Program-made: the position numbers and the translations under genes | The notes under the pieces: model-generated | Seen by the model: only the letters and a program-made list of their open reading frames with translations | What the model was told of the DNA's origin: nothing | Databases searched by the model: none | NCBI RefSeq assembly: GCF_000764305.2 | Contig: NW_025944978.1 | Span: 269,780 to 333,779, forward strand | Source: Hyalella azteca | Taxonomy: Eukaryota > Arthropoda > Malacostraca > Amphipoda > Hyalellidae | Reading direction: 5' to 3' | Length of the DNA stretch: 64,000 bases | In this document: one piece after another, positions 44,069 to 55,734 of the stretch | How positions within the stretch are numbered: position 1 is the first letter of the stretch | Layout: each line of letters starts with the position of its first letter

Positions 44069-46582
44069 TGGCCTGAAAGGAGCCAGTAACGTGCAAAGAG
44101 AAAGTTATTAATAATTAATTTAAAAAAATAGCGGTTTCATTCATCCCTATCAAAATTTTACTTGGTGGCGACCCTGAATTAGGGACCGCCTAGGACTCGG
44201 ACCGAATATAAATCAGCTTCTCTATGTCCGCTTTTTGGTCTACATTCCGGTCCCCGAATCAGACAGCTACCAGAGCCTGGTGAGGGGACTGAGGGAATTC
44301 TGTTGACTCTTGCCCTACTCTCAGGAGACCATAAAGTCGGCCAGGAGGTTCTGACTAGTTGCTGATTGCGATCAGTGGGCCAGGGGACCCAGAATAACTC
44401 TAATGTGAACATAGCAACTCTGGGGCAGCGGCTGAAGCATACCCCAAATTTGTTAGGGATTAGGCTATAGGCCTGTATCTGATTCTCAACATCTCAGAAC
44501 ATTCATAGCTTGTTGAGGTCTAAAGCATGCAAGTTACTTTTCCAATTTTTGCTTTTGCATAACCACCTGGCCTCCTTGACATTTCTTACTAGAAACTGGC
44601 ACCCAGAGATGGGATTGAACTTTTTATCACCCAAGGTTAAATAGCTTCTATTCGACATTTTTTGTCATCAACACACAAATTTGGAATTAGAAACTCCCAA
44701 TTTATCAACATTTTCAATTTTCACCTACACTGAGTAGGATAAAAATTTATTACAATATTGTCAAAAATACAATGACATAATTTGGATGATGCAATTCTCA
44801 GAATAGTATCATCCAACAAGGTCACTTATGACATGACCTAAATTTGTAGTAATTGTCATTATTTATTGACCTGAAATACATTAATAACAAATTATTCAAC
44901 CACTTTTACTCTAAACAATTTCAAATAAAATCTTATTGTTTTACCAATAGTAGAATCTAGATAACAGAATGGAATTCATTGAATGTGTTTCATATATCAA
45001 GGATAGATCAGGTAGCAGCTTGATTATTCAAAAAATATCAGCTTATTAATATGTAAGAGAAAATTCTAGTCCTGCATTTTAGTACCTGTTTACTATGTAT
45101 ATAACATAGGTACCTTTTCAAAATTCCACCCTGGAATTGTTAAATTTTGTTTACACTCATGTATTTATATTATCATAATTCAGTGCAACAAGTGCAGTGT
45201 GCTATTTTATTCAGTAATAAATGTCCTAAAGTTGTCAGTATAAAAAATGCAATTCAGCATTGAATATTCATTGAAATGAACATGAATTCAACAACTTGTG
45301 CAAATATTCTATGCTGGATAAAACACAAGCAGTCAACCTACTCAACCATCAGCCAAGCCTCAATTAGCAGTTTCCAGTCTCCATAATATATTGTCTAGTA
45401 CTTTTAAGTTTTAACATCATTTCTGTATTAACATAACCAACCACAGCAGCTGTTTTTTATCACATAAATTTCATTGAATTTGAACTAATAATGAAAACCA
45501 ATCTAAAGCAATTGCTCACAGGTCACAATATATAATTAATGAAAGATAGCACCTGCAGCTGCAAGACTGCAAGAATGCAGCCCATACTGCCACTGCACCT
45601 GGGCCCTGGCAACATTTAAACTTACTTAATCAAAAAATAAAATTTGGATTATACTGGTAGAGGAAACATTGGCCCAGTTCTAAGCTTTCCAATTCAATTT
45701 ATGCTAAGCAAACATATTCAAAGATTGCCTTTCCTCCACATTGCCAAAGTTGAAATGAAGAAATGGTGCTAAACCTCCATACATTCAAAATTGAACCAAT
45801 GTTCATAGTTGCTAGATTGGTCATTCAATGGACGGACAATGGTCCTCAAACATCATTTCAAATGTATGAATAATAGGCTCATTTCTTATTTTTCCATCCT
45901 TCTTGCAGGATGGAAAACCTTTCATATATTGTCACAATCATAACTGTCATACCACTAAAAGAAAATTTAGCAGGGGTTATTAATGAACTGTTATATTGGA
46001 TAGAAAGCTCTGAAACAATTTTTTCCTTGTATACCTAGTTCAATTTAATTTTTTAGAACAGAGCAGCTCACTAACCTGAATCTTGAATAAGGACAGAGCA
46101 GTTACGCCAGTTAGAGCTCACAGTCACAGATGACAGAGGACTAGTGTGCTACTAATTACTATTGCTACAATCTACAAACCTACAATTCCATGCTGGCCAA
46201 TAATAAATTACACCATTGGCATTTTGGCTGGTGGCCCTCTAGGCTCTTGGACGAAGTTGTTATTTTTTCACAGTTCACAGCCAATAAATGGGTTAAACTA
46301 ATAATAAATCAACTTTATATTGATAATTCAATCAACAATTGAAATTCAAATTAAAAAAGCAGAAAATGAAAGGTTTGGGGCAGATGTAAAATTAATTTCA
46401 CAAGCCAGTGCCCAGTGCTCCTAATCCACAAGCCAGTGCTCCTAATCCAAGACCTAAATCATGGGTAAAGGGCAATGCTGTATTGCTGGCGCTGGGCTGG
46501 GCTTAGATTAGGAAAAATAACTACGCATGATGCTTTGAGTGTTTAGACAATCTAGATTGTTGAGTGTGTTAACACAGAAGAC
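44069..46582. other. AT-rich region, no gene recognised
   Basis: Apart from a GC-richer patch at 44160-44440 that begins with TGGTGGCGACCCTGA, a sequence resembling an LTR-retrotransposon primer-binding site, I see nothing. There is no long open frame, splice-supported exon or RNA gene. Confidence 0.5.
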
Positions 46583-46681
46583 ATGGGTGATGAGACGCCG
46601 AAGACGCTGAAGTCGCTGAAGTGGCGAACGATTGATCGATGGAACGCCGCGGCTGAACGAATTCCGCGAATTTGCCAAGAA
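46583..46681 (+). CDS. Candidate first coding exon, plus strand
   Basis: It is an ATG followed by exactly 33 codons and a donor GTAAAG. It encodes MGDETPKTLKSLKWRTIDRW and a basic continuation ending RICQE. The stretch is markedly GC-richer than its surroundings. No downstream partner was found before the gap at 47120. It may be a gene start whose remaining exons lie in or beyond the gap, or a relic. Confidence 0.3.
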
Positions 46682-47119
46682 GTAAAGTAACGTTTTTCAT
46701 TATCCTATGTTGAAAAATTTGGCACTCAAACTACGCATATCCACTTTTTAAGTTCTACAAATCAAAAAAATTAAATAATCTGACAAATAACATATGCTTA
46801 AAACGGCAATATACTCATGCTCATACAATTAAACTTATTGCCTTATCTTGGTTTGAACAGTCGAATCATACGACTATATAAGCATCTTATATAAACAAGC
46901 CGAAAATCAAAAAATCATATTTTAATTTAAACCACCACACAGCACTATCAGTAAAACTCCGCACTCGACCACAAGATTTAGCACTCGCCAATAGTGCTTA
47001 GCGCAAAACGATCTCGTACGGTTTAACTACTTCAACGCTTATAACTCAGAAAATATTCAACCCAGAGAGTGCGGAGTGATGAAATAACGTGAATCAATTA
47101 ATTATTCACTGTACATAAT

Positions 47120-47377
47120 NNNNNNNNNNNNNNNNNNNNNNNNNNNNNNNNNNNNNNNNNNNNNNNNNNNNNNNNNNNNNNNNNNNNNNNNNNNNNNNNN
47201 NNNNNNNNNNNNNNNNNNNNNNNNNNNNNNNNNNNNNNNNNNNNNNNNNNNNNNNNNNNNNNNNNNNNNNNNNNNNNNNNNNNNNNNNNNNNNNNNNNNN
47301 NNNNNNNNNNNNNNNNNNNNNNNNNNNNNNNNNNNNNNNNNNNNNNNNNNNNNNNNNNNNNNNNNNNNNNNNNNNNN
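47120..47377. other. Assembly gap (258 N)
   Basis: It is a run of N between AT-rich unique sequence and a copy of a ~400-bp repeat. Confidence 0.99.
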
Positions 47378-47482
47378 ATTAAAAATATCTTAAGATGATT
47401 TGCTTTAGAGCTCGGTATGTTTTGAATTAGCCTGAGCTGGTAGTTATCATGGTGTTTACCACCTTTTGTCCATTAGATTTCA

Positions 47483-47893
47483 CCTTATTATGTTAACATG
47501 AGCATAGAGAATCAACATGTTTATTGTTGTCTAGACTTGTTTTACATGTCTTCGTGTCTTAGATTTTCAAGCGATGAAAACTGTTGAATCAAGCTGTGGA
47601 ATGCTCGCATTTCTTATATTTGAGTGGCGGTGAAATTTTTAACTTGTATTCAAATTGATTTCTGTCGTAACCAAAATAGCAAACCATATCCTTTGAACTT
47701 TATAATGATAAATTTGATATTTGATTTCATTTCCATTTGCACTATCTCTAATTACATTCTGATCGTGCAGGATTTACGGTGGTTTTATGAAGTAAACATT
47801 CAACGAAAATATCAAGCTTTCCTTGGACCTTACTGAATTTAACACGCCGTCAACTGCCTAGACCGCCTTTATATCCTAGAGACCCGGACTAGG
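47483..47893 (+). repeat. ~400-bp dispersed repeat S, copy 1
   Basis: It aligns with 54917-55316 in the same orientation, from GAGCATAGAGAAT through TTTACGGTGGTTTTA to a hairpin-like end (GACCCGGACTAGGCA). Its right end coincides with the point where the Gypsy integrase frame breaks off. It may be an LTR or the end of another element that truncated the Gypsy copy. Confidence 0.75.
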
Positions 47894-48970
47894 CAGCATA
47901 GAAACAAAGGGTTTCATTGATGTTTTGTTACGTGGAGCTGTTGACCGAAGTTCTGTCATTCGTTCGCGGAGCTGTCCCATGAACTGTTGAGGGTCGACTG
48001 GTGTAGAAGAATGAACAAAAATTTCGCCAGGGAGCCTCAGACTTGTTCCGTATACCAATTCTGCGGTGGTGCAAGATAAATCTGGTTTAAACACAGACCT
48101 TATGCCGAGCAGAACAAGTGGCAGGGAAACCATCCAGTTGGGAGATGTCCCGTGAGCCATTATGGATGACTTTAATTGTCTGTGGAAACGTTCCACTAAC
48201 CCGTTAGCTTGCGGATGATATGCTGTAGTGTGGATATGATGAGCTCCAAGGTACTGTTGCAGTTCACGCCAGAGGGACGACTCAAACTGGCGACCACGGT
48301 CTGTGGTTACCGTGGAGGGTACGCCAAATCGACTAACCCAACCGTGAAGAAAAGCTTGTGCTACAGTAGAGGCGGAAATGTCGGTGATGGGGATAGCTTC
48401 TGGCCATCGTGTGAACCGGTCTATGCATGTCAATAGGTATCGATATCCCTGGCTTACCGGAAGTGGACCGACGATGTCGACGTGCACGTGGTCGAAACGG
48501 CACGAGGGAAGGGCAAAGGTACCTAGAGGAGATCGGGTGTGTCGGTGAACTTTCGATCGTTGGCATTGTAAAAAGTTGCGTGCCCACGATCGTACGTCCT
48601 TCTTAATTGAAGGCCAGACGTATCTCTGCGATATCAAATGTTGAGTCGCCCGTATACCTGGGTGAGAGAGGTTGTGGAGCGACGAGAAAACCTGGTAACG
48701 CAGATCTTTTGGCACAAAGGGGCGTGTTCGAGTACCATTTACGTCACACCAGATTTCAGTTGGTAATCCTGGAAGTCGGACTTTGCGGAGAACCAGAGAT
48801 GTTTTCTTTTCCACAGAAGCTAACTCTGCGCATTTAGCCTGCGCGGTTGCGATATCTTCGAGAATTTGTGGAGTAGACACTGCCTGAATGCGGGACAGTG
48901 CATCAGCAGGGACATTGGCACTGCCTTTGATGTGTCGAATGTCTGTAGTGAATTGGGATATGAACTCTAG
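47876..48970 (-). pseudogene. Ty3/Gypsy element 1, integrase region, 3' truncated
   Basis: The minus frame encodes an integrase. The N-terminal zinc region has [10 protein letters not shown] but reads NFLQCQRSK where the usual first Cys of the C-x2-C pair is Phe. The catalytic core shows Asp in [13 protein letters not shown], Asp in [11 protein letters not shown] and Glu in [13 protein letters not shown]. The chromodomain or C-terminal part is missing: the frame runs into repeat S and stops at 47876. It is continuous in frame with the RNase H block upstream except for a TAA at 48971-48973. Confidence 0.9.
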
Positions 48971-49282
48971 TTAACGCAGCACACGAGGTGGGTGAGAAGT
49001 TCTATTAGCATTAAAAACGAACGATAATGGTTTATGGTCGGTTAAAACGTGGAAAGATCGACCTTCGAGCAGGTATTCAAAATGTTTGATTGCTGCGAAA
49101 ATTGCCAGCAATTCTCTTCCAAATGGACTGTAGTTTTTCTCCGGTGCCGACAGTTTTCGTGAGTAGAAAGAAATAGGTTGACAATGGTCGTTGATCATCT
49201 GTTGTAGAACTCCTCCGATTGCAAAATCTGATGCGTCTACTGCAAGGTTCAATTCTGCGTCAGGCCGAGGATGAGATAACAC
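48971..49282 (-). pseudogene. Ty3/Gypsy element 1, RNase H region
   Basis: The minus frame holds LAVDASDFAIGGVLQQM, FYSRKLSAPEKNYSP, REL-AI and FHVLTDHKPLSF, the standard Gypsy RNase H. It ends in an in-frame TAA (48971-48973) where a Gln codon is expected. It begins one frame away from the reverse transcriptase because of a single-base insertion near 49317. Two separate lesions therefore break pol. Confidence 0.9.
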
Positions 49283-50811
49283 CTGAGCACCAGATAAGGC
49301 TTGTTTGGATGTCTCAAAAGCTGTTGCTGAGCATCCGTCCAGGTAAGTTTTGTCGATAATCCTCGCTTTGAAGGTGTCAACATCCCATGGAGAGGCGCGA
49401 GTAAAGCAGCACAGTTAGGGATAAATTGCCTGTAAAAGTTTATCATCCCTAAGTAACGGCGAAGTGACTGTTGGTCTTCAGGCCGAGGGAACTGCTTGAT
49501 AAGCTCGCATTTTTGTTTCAGAGGGGATATACCAGAAGCAGTAATATTATGTCCAAGAAAATCAATGGATGCTGTTCCAAAAACACATTTGTCTCTGTTT
49601 ATTAAAATGCCGAATGACTCTAGTCGCTTGAAAACGGCTTCAAGGTGCTTGAAGTGAGCTTCACTGTTGGGACTGGCAATCAATACGTCGTCAAGATACG
49701 GATAAGCGAAGGGGAGCCCCCTTAAAACTTCGTCTATAAAACGCTGAAACGTTTGCGCGGCATTGCGTAGTCCGAAAGGCATGCGAACAAATTCAAAAAG
49801 GCCGAAGGGAGTTGTGATTGCAGTCTTCGGAATGTCCGCTTCGTAAATCGGAATTTGATTGTAGGCGCGCACTAGATCAATTTTGCTGAAGATCGTGCTA
49901 CCCGCGAGGGATGATGCAATGTCTTGTATGAATGGTAGAGGGTAACGGTCAGGAACTGTTCGAGAGTTAAGTGCTCTGTAGTCGCCACATGGACGCCAGT
50001 CACCGTTGCTCTTGGTAACCATGTGGAGGGCTGACGACCAGCTGCTGGTAGAACGTCTCACTATGCCTAACTCACACATGTATGCAAATTCTTGTTTTGC
50101 TGCTCGCAAGCGATCCGGTGCTAATCGGCGTGCTTTGCTATGCACTGGAGGGCCGGTAGTTTCAATATGGTGGCACACTGAGTGTTTCAAAGGAATATCG
50201 GTGTTCAGAGGCTTGAGTAAAGATGGGAATTTCAAAAGTAGCTTATCGTACTTACTGACACTTGCACTGTTGATAATCGAAATCCTACACTGAACACTAT
50301 TAACGGGGTGGCCAGTTGTTTTCAAATTGGTTGAACCGTCCACTAAAACACGCTTCTTCAAGTCGACCAGGAGGTTGAAATGATGCAAAAAGTCAGCACC
50401 CAGAATAGGTTGTTTCACACTTGCGATCAAAAACATCCACCTAAACGTCCGTCGTAGGCCAAAATCCAAGGTGAGCGACTTTTCTCCAAAGACAGGTATG
50501 TATGATCCACTCGCTGCGTAGAGATGTGACGTTGGCGTCGTCTTCAGACGGTCGGTCGTAGACGCTAGAAGTATGCTAACATCTGCACCGGTGTCAATTA
50601 AAATGTTCAAGTTAGTGTGACGATCCGGGAGTCGTAAAACTCGGCGCTTGCGAGCGGTGGTCGTCGTCGTCATCACTCGCGGCTCTCGTTTCCCCTTATA
50701 GTTGCAAGGAGAAACGCATTTTCGTGCTGCCGTTCCGAAACTCTTGTGGTAGTAACACTGCTGACCTGAAGCTGTGGAATTGTTTTGCCGCTGAGGGCTG
50801 CAGTGTTGCAC
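49249..50811 (-). pseudogene. Ty3/Gypsy element 1, nucleocapsid-protease-reverse transcriptase
   Basis: The frame covers about 520 codons on the minus strand. In order it has a CCHC-like knuckle ([14 protein letters not shown]), a protease with the active-site block [11 protein letters not shown], and a reverse transcriptase with [27 protein letters not shown] and the catalytic YLDDVLIAS. The frame ends early at 49249 after [10 protein letters not shown] because of a +1 frameshift. It is in the same frame as gag, separated only by TGA at 50839-50841. The element copied itself through an RNA intermediate when active; this copy is dead. Confidence 0.92.
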
Positions 50812-50838
50812 GCGCCTTTGGCGGTCTCTTGAAGGGGA

Positions 50839-51672
50839 TCATGATCTGTCCTCGTTTTTCTGCACTATGGCGAGCAATTTTGAGACTTGGTCCGAAAAGT
50901 CAGATACTTTCTTTTCCAAGTCTAGTATCTGGGGATTCGAGTGGGACGATGTTTGTACTGCATTAACGCAGTTCTCGTCGACGTCCATTACGCGGTCTGC
51001 AACGCTTGCCAAGGTCTCCAGTGCCGTGCCCGTTGGCATCGTCGCTAAAACACGCTGGATCGCGACGGAAAGTTTCTGCGTAAAAAGCTCACGTAGTAAT
51101 TTCTTGTCGAAATTTTTGCTGTCGTGCTGGAGTAGGCTTTGCATATGACGTAGAAGCTGCGATGGCTTACGGTCGCCAAGGCCTTCTCTAGAAAGTAACT
51201 GCCGGAATCGTTCGCGTTCGGAAATCGCGGTACGATCTATTATGGCTTGTTTCATTAAACCACACGGGTCTTCGACTTCGGTTGAGCACAAAATATCCCG
51301 CACTTCTGCTATTACTTCGTACGGAAGAGCAGACACCAAGTGATTATACTTGGTACGGCTTCGTGTGATGCCGTGTAGGTTGAAATTTGTTTCGGCGTAT
51401 GCAAACCAGGCAAACGGGCCCTGTCTCCATATTTGTGGCAACTTCAGTGCAACTGCCGATACAGACAGTGAGTCGGTTGACAGGTCTGTGTGTGAGTCGG
51501 TTGAAGCAGCTTGCCTGACCGGTGTCAGGGTAGAAGATTCTGCAGTTGTGCCGAGCATGGTGTCGAGGAGAACCACGTGAATGAAGCAACCTCTTTGTGC
51601 GCAGCAGTGAGGCGCAGAGTGTAGGACTACCGTCTGGCAGGCTCCGCGCGGGGGCAGCTTCCGTTCGCGCAA
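50839..51672 (-). pseudogene. Ty3/Gypsy element 1, gag
   Basis: The minus frame encodes ~277 codons with a matrix/capsid-like region (WRQGPFAWFAYAETNFNLHG, RYNHLVSALP-like) and a coiled-coil-like tail (ILDLEKKVSDFSDQVSKLL). It ends in TGA followed in the same frame by an RDRQRR-type basic stretch and the zinc knuckle, so the TGA most likely replaced an Arg codon. No function remains. Confidence 0.85.
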
Positions 51673-51746
51673 CGTAGTGATCGTTGCCCTAGTGCGGAGA
51701 GGTGCGAGGAGTGGGTGAACTCTGATGAGAGCTCAGGGTCACCAGT

Positions 51747-51886
51747 TGTAAGACGTGGGAATGCTAGCAGTGCGGTATTGAGTCCCTTAAGGTCTATGAC
51801 TCGTGCCAAACGTTTGGTTGTACCAAACGCCCTATGGTTCGGCTTAGGCGTGTAAGTCAGAGACCAGACTGCGCTAGCGTCTTACA
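51747..51886 (-). mobile_element. 5' LTR of Gypsy element 1 with primer-binding site
   Basis: The 140-bp unit begins TGTAAGACG and ends CGTCTTACA, perfect 9-bp inverted termini of TG...CA type. On the minus strand it is followed by AC and then TGGTGACCCTGAG (51733-51745), a typical Gypsy tRNA primer-binding site starting TGG, and then by gag. No matching 3' LTR is present near 47.9 kb, agreeing with truncation. Confidence 0.75.
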
Positions 51887-53384
51887 ATTGTGTTTCGATT
51901 TAGGGAATGAAACACAGAAGTAATTCTCCTAATTTACTGGGTCAAGGTCCGGAGGCCAGATTAAGAACGGTATTACAGATTTGCAAATCATTATGACAAC
52001 TGGAGTTACTTGACGTTGTAATCCCCTACGTCGGTGCTAATAATATGCATATGTAGCTAAATCATATCTAACAGAATATCAACTGCAGTTGCTAATTGAT
52101 AATGATGCTTAAGGCAATAACATGGATAATAATGTTGAGTTAGAGTTGATGGGTAACTCTGCTAGAATTCACTAGGCTAGCAACGTTCCTAGAAAATGAG
52201 TTGCGGGGGTAACTGGAGGAAATATATATACATGGTCGCTACAAGTTCTTAAAAGCCTAATTAATTCATCTCTTTCTCTCTTTACAATTTACTGCGACAC
52301 TGGCAGGTGGAAGTGCTAAAATTATATAAAATCTAAAGTGAAACCAACAAGTGAAGTGGAGTGACCAAAATCCCAGTTGTGCTCGGGCTGGGAGGTGTGC
52401 TACCAGCGTACCTGAAGCCTTCAAATCTAATTTTAAAAAATACCGCGGGAGAACGCTGAAGCTCTTTCGTGCCATATTTTGTTACGAAATTTTTGCTATT
52501 AGTGTAAAAATCATACAAATTGTACCTAAACTCTTGTGTTTGACATCCAGTAGGAGCGAGAACATTTATTTGTGAGATTAGCTAAACTGTGTTGTATTAA
52601 ATCGAAAGCTTGTGGGTGACTGTGGCAGCCATTTGCAAAACGTGAATCTAAAGCTTGTCTGAGCCTGGCGGAATTCAAGTTTAAAACAGTGCCTACTTGT
52701 TCTGTACTATGAGATTATCATTGATTCGGTCAAATTAATTAGCTAACAGTTTATTTGCCTTATTCATCATACTCGCCTGACATATTTTCCCTTAGTCGAG
52801 TTGGAGCCTGCTTGATCAGGTCATCAATTAGTTATGAGTGCCCGGGGCAGATTTGTGCAGCTGATATTAATTATTTCAAAATGGCTTATTTAACCGATTT
52901 GGGTTTAATTAACTCGCCATTTAATTTAGCTATGTTTAATGACCTTGCCGTTTAATTTAGCTTTTAACCTACTGAATCTGAGTGACTCATATTTCTCTAA
53001 GACTAAGAGAAATTTGAATCTCCTTGATTGAATGATGAATCATCCAAGTGGTCTGAGTGCCAATGAAGCACATAATGTGTAGTAGATCATAATTCAATAA
53101 GTATTAGTTGCATAGATCCAGTCTGAATAGCTAGTATGAATTATGTTCGAATTTTCAGTGAAATAACTATGCAGTAAGGGTGAAGGATTCCAGAATTGTT
53201 AAATTGCTTGTCTTGCTATCTTGTATTTTACCACGCATGACAAACTCAGTGTTTTTTGCGCAGGTATTGATAGAGACTGTTCAGTAGTTAAGTGCAATTT
53301 TTTGGCAACCCCAGAGTAACGTGAGTAATCAGTGTTTGACGAGGGTGTATTTTCATTGCAAGATGTAATACAGCGGCCAGTTTC
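51887..53384. other. No gene recognised
   Basis: AT-rich sequence upstream of the Gypsy LTR. Short open frames occur on both strands without recognisable domains or splice sites. Nothing else is seen. Confidence 0.5.
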
Positions 53385-53821
53385 GTGTTCAATTTTAAGC
53401 CAACCTGTGGCCAGTATAGAAATTTAATAGAAAATGTTCAAAGACGTGCAACAAGGATGATTCCAGGCTTGAAGGGCAAGTCCTATGAAGAAAGATTGAA
53501 GATTATGAAGCTTCCAAGCCTCAGTTATCGACGTCTGCGTGGGGACCTCATTGAAGTATACAAGTTTACTCATAACAAGTTTAGCTATAAGCTAAAAAAA
53601 CTGCGCTGCAACTTCTCCACGCGACAAAATTTCTTCTCGCTTCGAATCACCAACATGTGGAACAGCCTCCCCGATGACATCATTGGCGCTCCAAATATGA
53701 ACGCGTGCAAGAACAGACTAGATAAAGCTATGGAAAAATATATGTTCAGATTTGAAATGCCTAGCACCATATCTAACCCGGTGGAAGTCTAGTAGTTACT
53801 TCAAACTATCGTCAGTCATGA
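53385..53821 (+). pseudogene. CR1/L2-like LINE ORF2 C-terminus, internally deleted
   Basis: The open frame encodes ENVQRRATRMIPGLKG, SYEERLKIMKLPSLSYRR, RGDLIEVYKFTH, FFSLRITNMWNSLPDD and a KNRLDKAMEKYMF end. About 20 residues that follow THGLYK in other copies are missing, without loss of frame. The catalytic reverse transcriptase is absent. The 3' tail resumes at 54783 beyond an inserted element. Confidence 0.85.
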
Positions 53822-54782
53822 GGGTGCGCAGCCGTAGAGCAGCAAATTGACGCTCAAATCAGCCCTGGAGCCAACATCAACCATCTAAATGCTATAGATA
53901 TTGTCATCCTGGCACCTAAGCAGCTGTAGTCAATTGACCTATCTCACCACACGAGCTTTACCAACACTGCTTCAGCACACAAGCTGCTACTCCACATAGT
54001 TAACGGTCAATAAGTTGTTCTTCAATGCTTTCTAACCCATACCATCACTTCTTACACATGCTGTTATCCTAAGTGTCCGCTGACCACACTGCATTGTCGC
54101 AAATGTGAACTGTACCAAACGGTAATGCGTCATCACCTTACTTAATCCGCAAGACGTTAACCCCGCGTCACTGTTTCCCTGCCTTACTATCCCCCAGCAT
54201 CTTCTTCCCCCACACTTACCCCGACTCTCCACCATTATCGCATGACTAACTGGAGGCTTTTCTCGCAGAGCTTTGATGCTTATCCGAATTAGGTTAGGTT
54301 AAGTTAGGTTAAGTTAGGTTAGGTTAGTTTACAACTCCTATATATCCTCTTTTCATAGCGTAATGCAGTCAAGTGAGCAGAAACTAAGAAAACCGTCCGG
54401 CAGTCAGTGAAAAAAGGCGGGGAGACGGGGAATGCGTGGAGGTAGAGTTATGCCGGGGGAAAACAGCTGCGACGAACGGACGGGCTAGAGTGCTGGCTGC
54501 GTATCAACAGCGGTATGGCGTAGGGAGTTGCTTACCGAAAATCGTGATTAGGTTAGACGGCATGGGATAGAGCTGTTGGACGGTTTTCAATACGGCGTAA
54601 AGCGATTGTATTGGTGGCTTACTTCTCATTAGCTCGCTGGTTAATTTCCATGAAGGGGATTTGTACTATTGGCTTTTAACATATAATCCCTTAGTCTACT
54701 CTGCCCTTTAGCAGGCTTACGCACGGAAAGGAGGATGAAAGATATGCTGGTCTTGGGCAATGCTGGCCTCTGGCATGCATCC
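53822..54782. mobile_element. 961-bp insertion with 9-bp target duplication, Mutator-like size
   Basis: CAGTCATGA stands at both 53813-53821 and 54783-54791. The LINE sequence reads continuously when one copy and the insert are removed. Ends are GGGTGCGCAGCC and the complement of GGATGCATGCCA, a weak inverted pair. A 9-bp duplication is typical of Mutator-like elements. No transposase frame is present. It holds a TTAGG-like array at 54289-54327. Confidence 0.65.
54289..54327 (+). repeat. Interstitial TTAGG-like telomeric repeat
   Basis: Eight near-perfect TTAGG units, two altered to TTAAG, form a 39-bp array. TTAGG is the ancestral arthropod telomere unit, and short interstitial arrays are known. 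It supports an arthropod source. It lies inside the 961-bp insertion. Confidence 0.8.
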
Positions 54783-54911
54783 CAGTCATGAAAAGATTCG
54801 ATCAAATGACACGGTTTTAGATCTTCTGTGAACAAGGCACGAAAAGGAAAAGAATCGGCGACAGGCCACACCAGGCTTACGCTTCAGCGCCGAGATCACT
54901 ATGTTCTGTTA
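54783..54911 (+). mobile_element. LINE 3' tail, continuation of 53385-53821
   Basis: It carries the standard tail of this LINE family (AAGGAAAAGAATCGGCGAC, then a GCGCCGAGATCAC block) and ends in TGTTCTGTTATG, directly abutting repeat S copy 2. Confidence 0.75.
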
Positions 54912-54916
54912 TGCTA

Positions 54917-55316
54917 ATATGAGCATAGAGAATATTTCGGCTCACGTTTATTGTTATCGAGACTTGTCTTACGTGTCTTCATATCTAAATTTCAAGCGAT
55001 GTGAATTTTTGAATCAAGCTGTGGAATGCTCACCTTTCTTAGATTTGAGTGGTGGTGAAATCTTCAATTTATATTAAAATAGATTTCTGGTGGAAGCAAA
55101 ATAGTAAACCATGTCCTTTGAACTTCTATAATAATAAATTTAATATCTGATTTCATTTCTATTTGGATTATTTCTAATTAAATTCTGATTGTGTAGGATT
55201 TACGGTGGTTTTAAGAAGTAAACGTTCATGAAGTATCAAGCTTTCCTTGGACCTTACAATTTAACCCGCCGTTAGGTGTTTAGACCGCCTCCATATCCTG
55301 GAGACCCGGGTTAGGC
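54917..55316 (+). repeat. ~400-bp dispersed repeat S, copy 2
   Basis: It matches 47483-47893 over its whole length with scattered changes and the same GACCCGGGTTAGGCA-type end. The unit could be a solo LTR, but I do not see clean TG...CA ends. Confidence 0.75.
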
Positions 55317-55734
55317 ACAAACACTGTCAAGCTTTACACGGAGCTAGACAACCACTGCACTCGTCAACGATCGTCTGTCAGGGTGTCTGAGGCAGCGCCA
55401 GTGACCGGGGCACTGCAGGACAAAGTTAAGTCCAAACAGCGAGGAAAGCGTAAACCAACCTTCCGGGCCACGTCCGAGACTGAGTTAGTCATGGGAAAAC
55501 CCAGGGAAGTGATCCCTAGAAACTTCCCACAACACCCCTCAGGCTTGCCGTGGTCCCCTATAGGAGTTTCTACAAAATATCATTGCAGTACCCAAAAATT
55601 CTTTAGAATTTTTTACGCGGTTACAGCCGGGCATTTTAAGCCACCTCCAGAGCGAAGTCGCCAGGCCTCTGGCAACTGGCAACTTATAGGACCAACTTTG
55701 CAAGTCTGTATCTTGGGTTAGAGAACCGCTAGTT

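Noticed and set aside
44160..44440. LTR retrotransposon start suggested by TGGTGGCGACCCTGA
   Set aside because: No LTR termini, second LTR or gag/pol sequence is found next to it, so it is only a resemblance to a primer-binding site.
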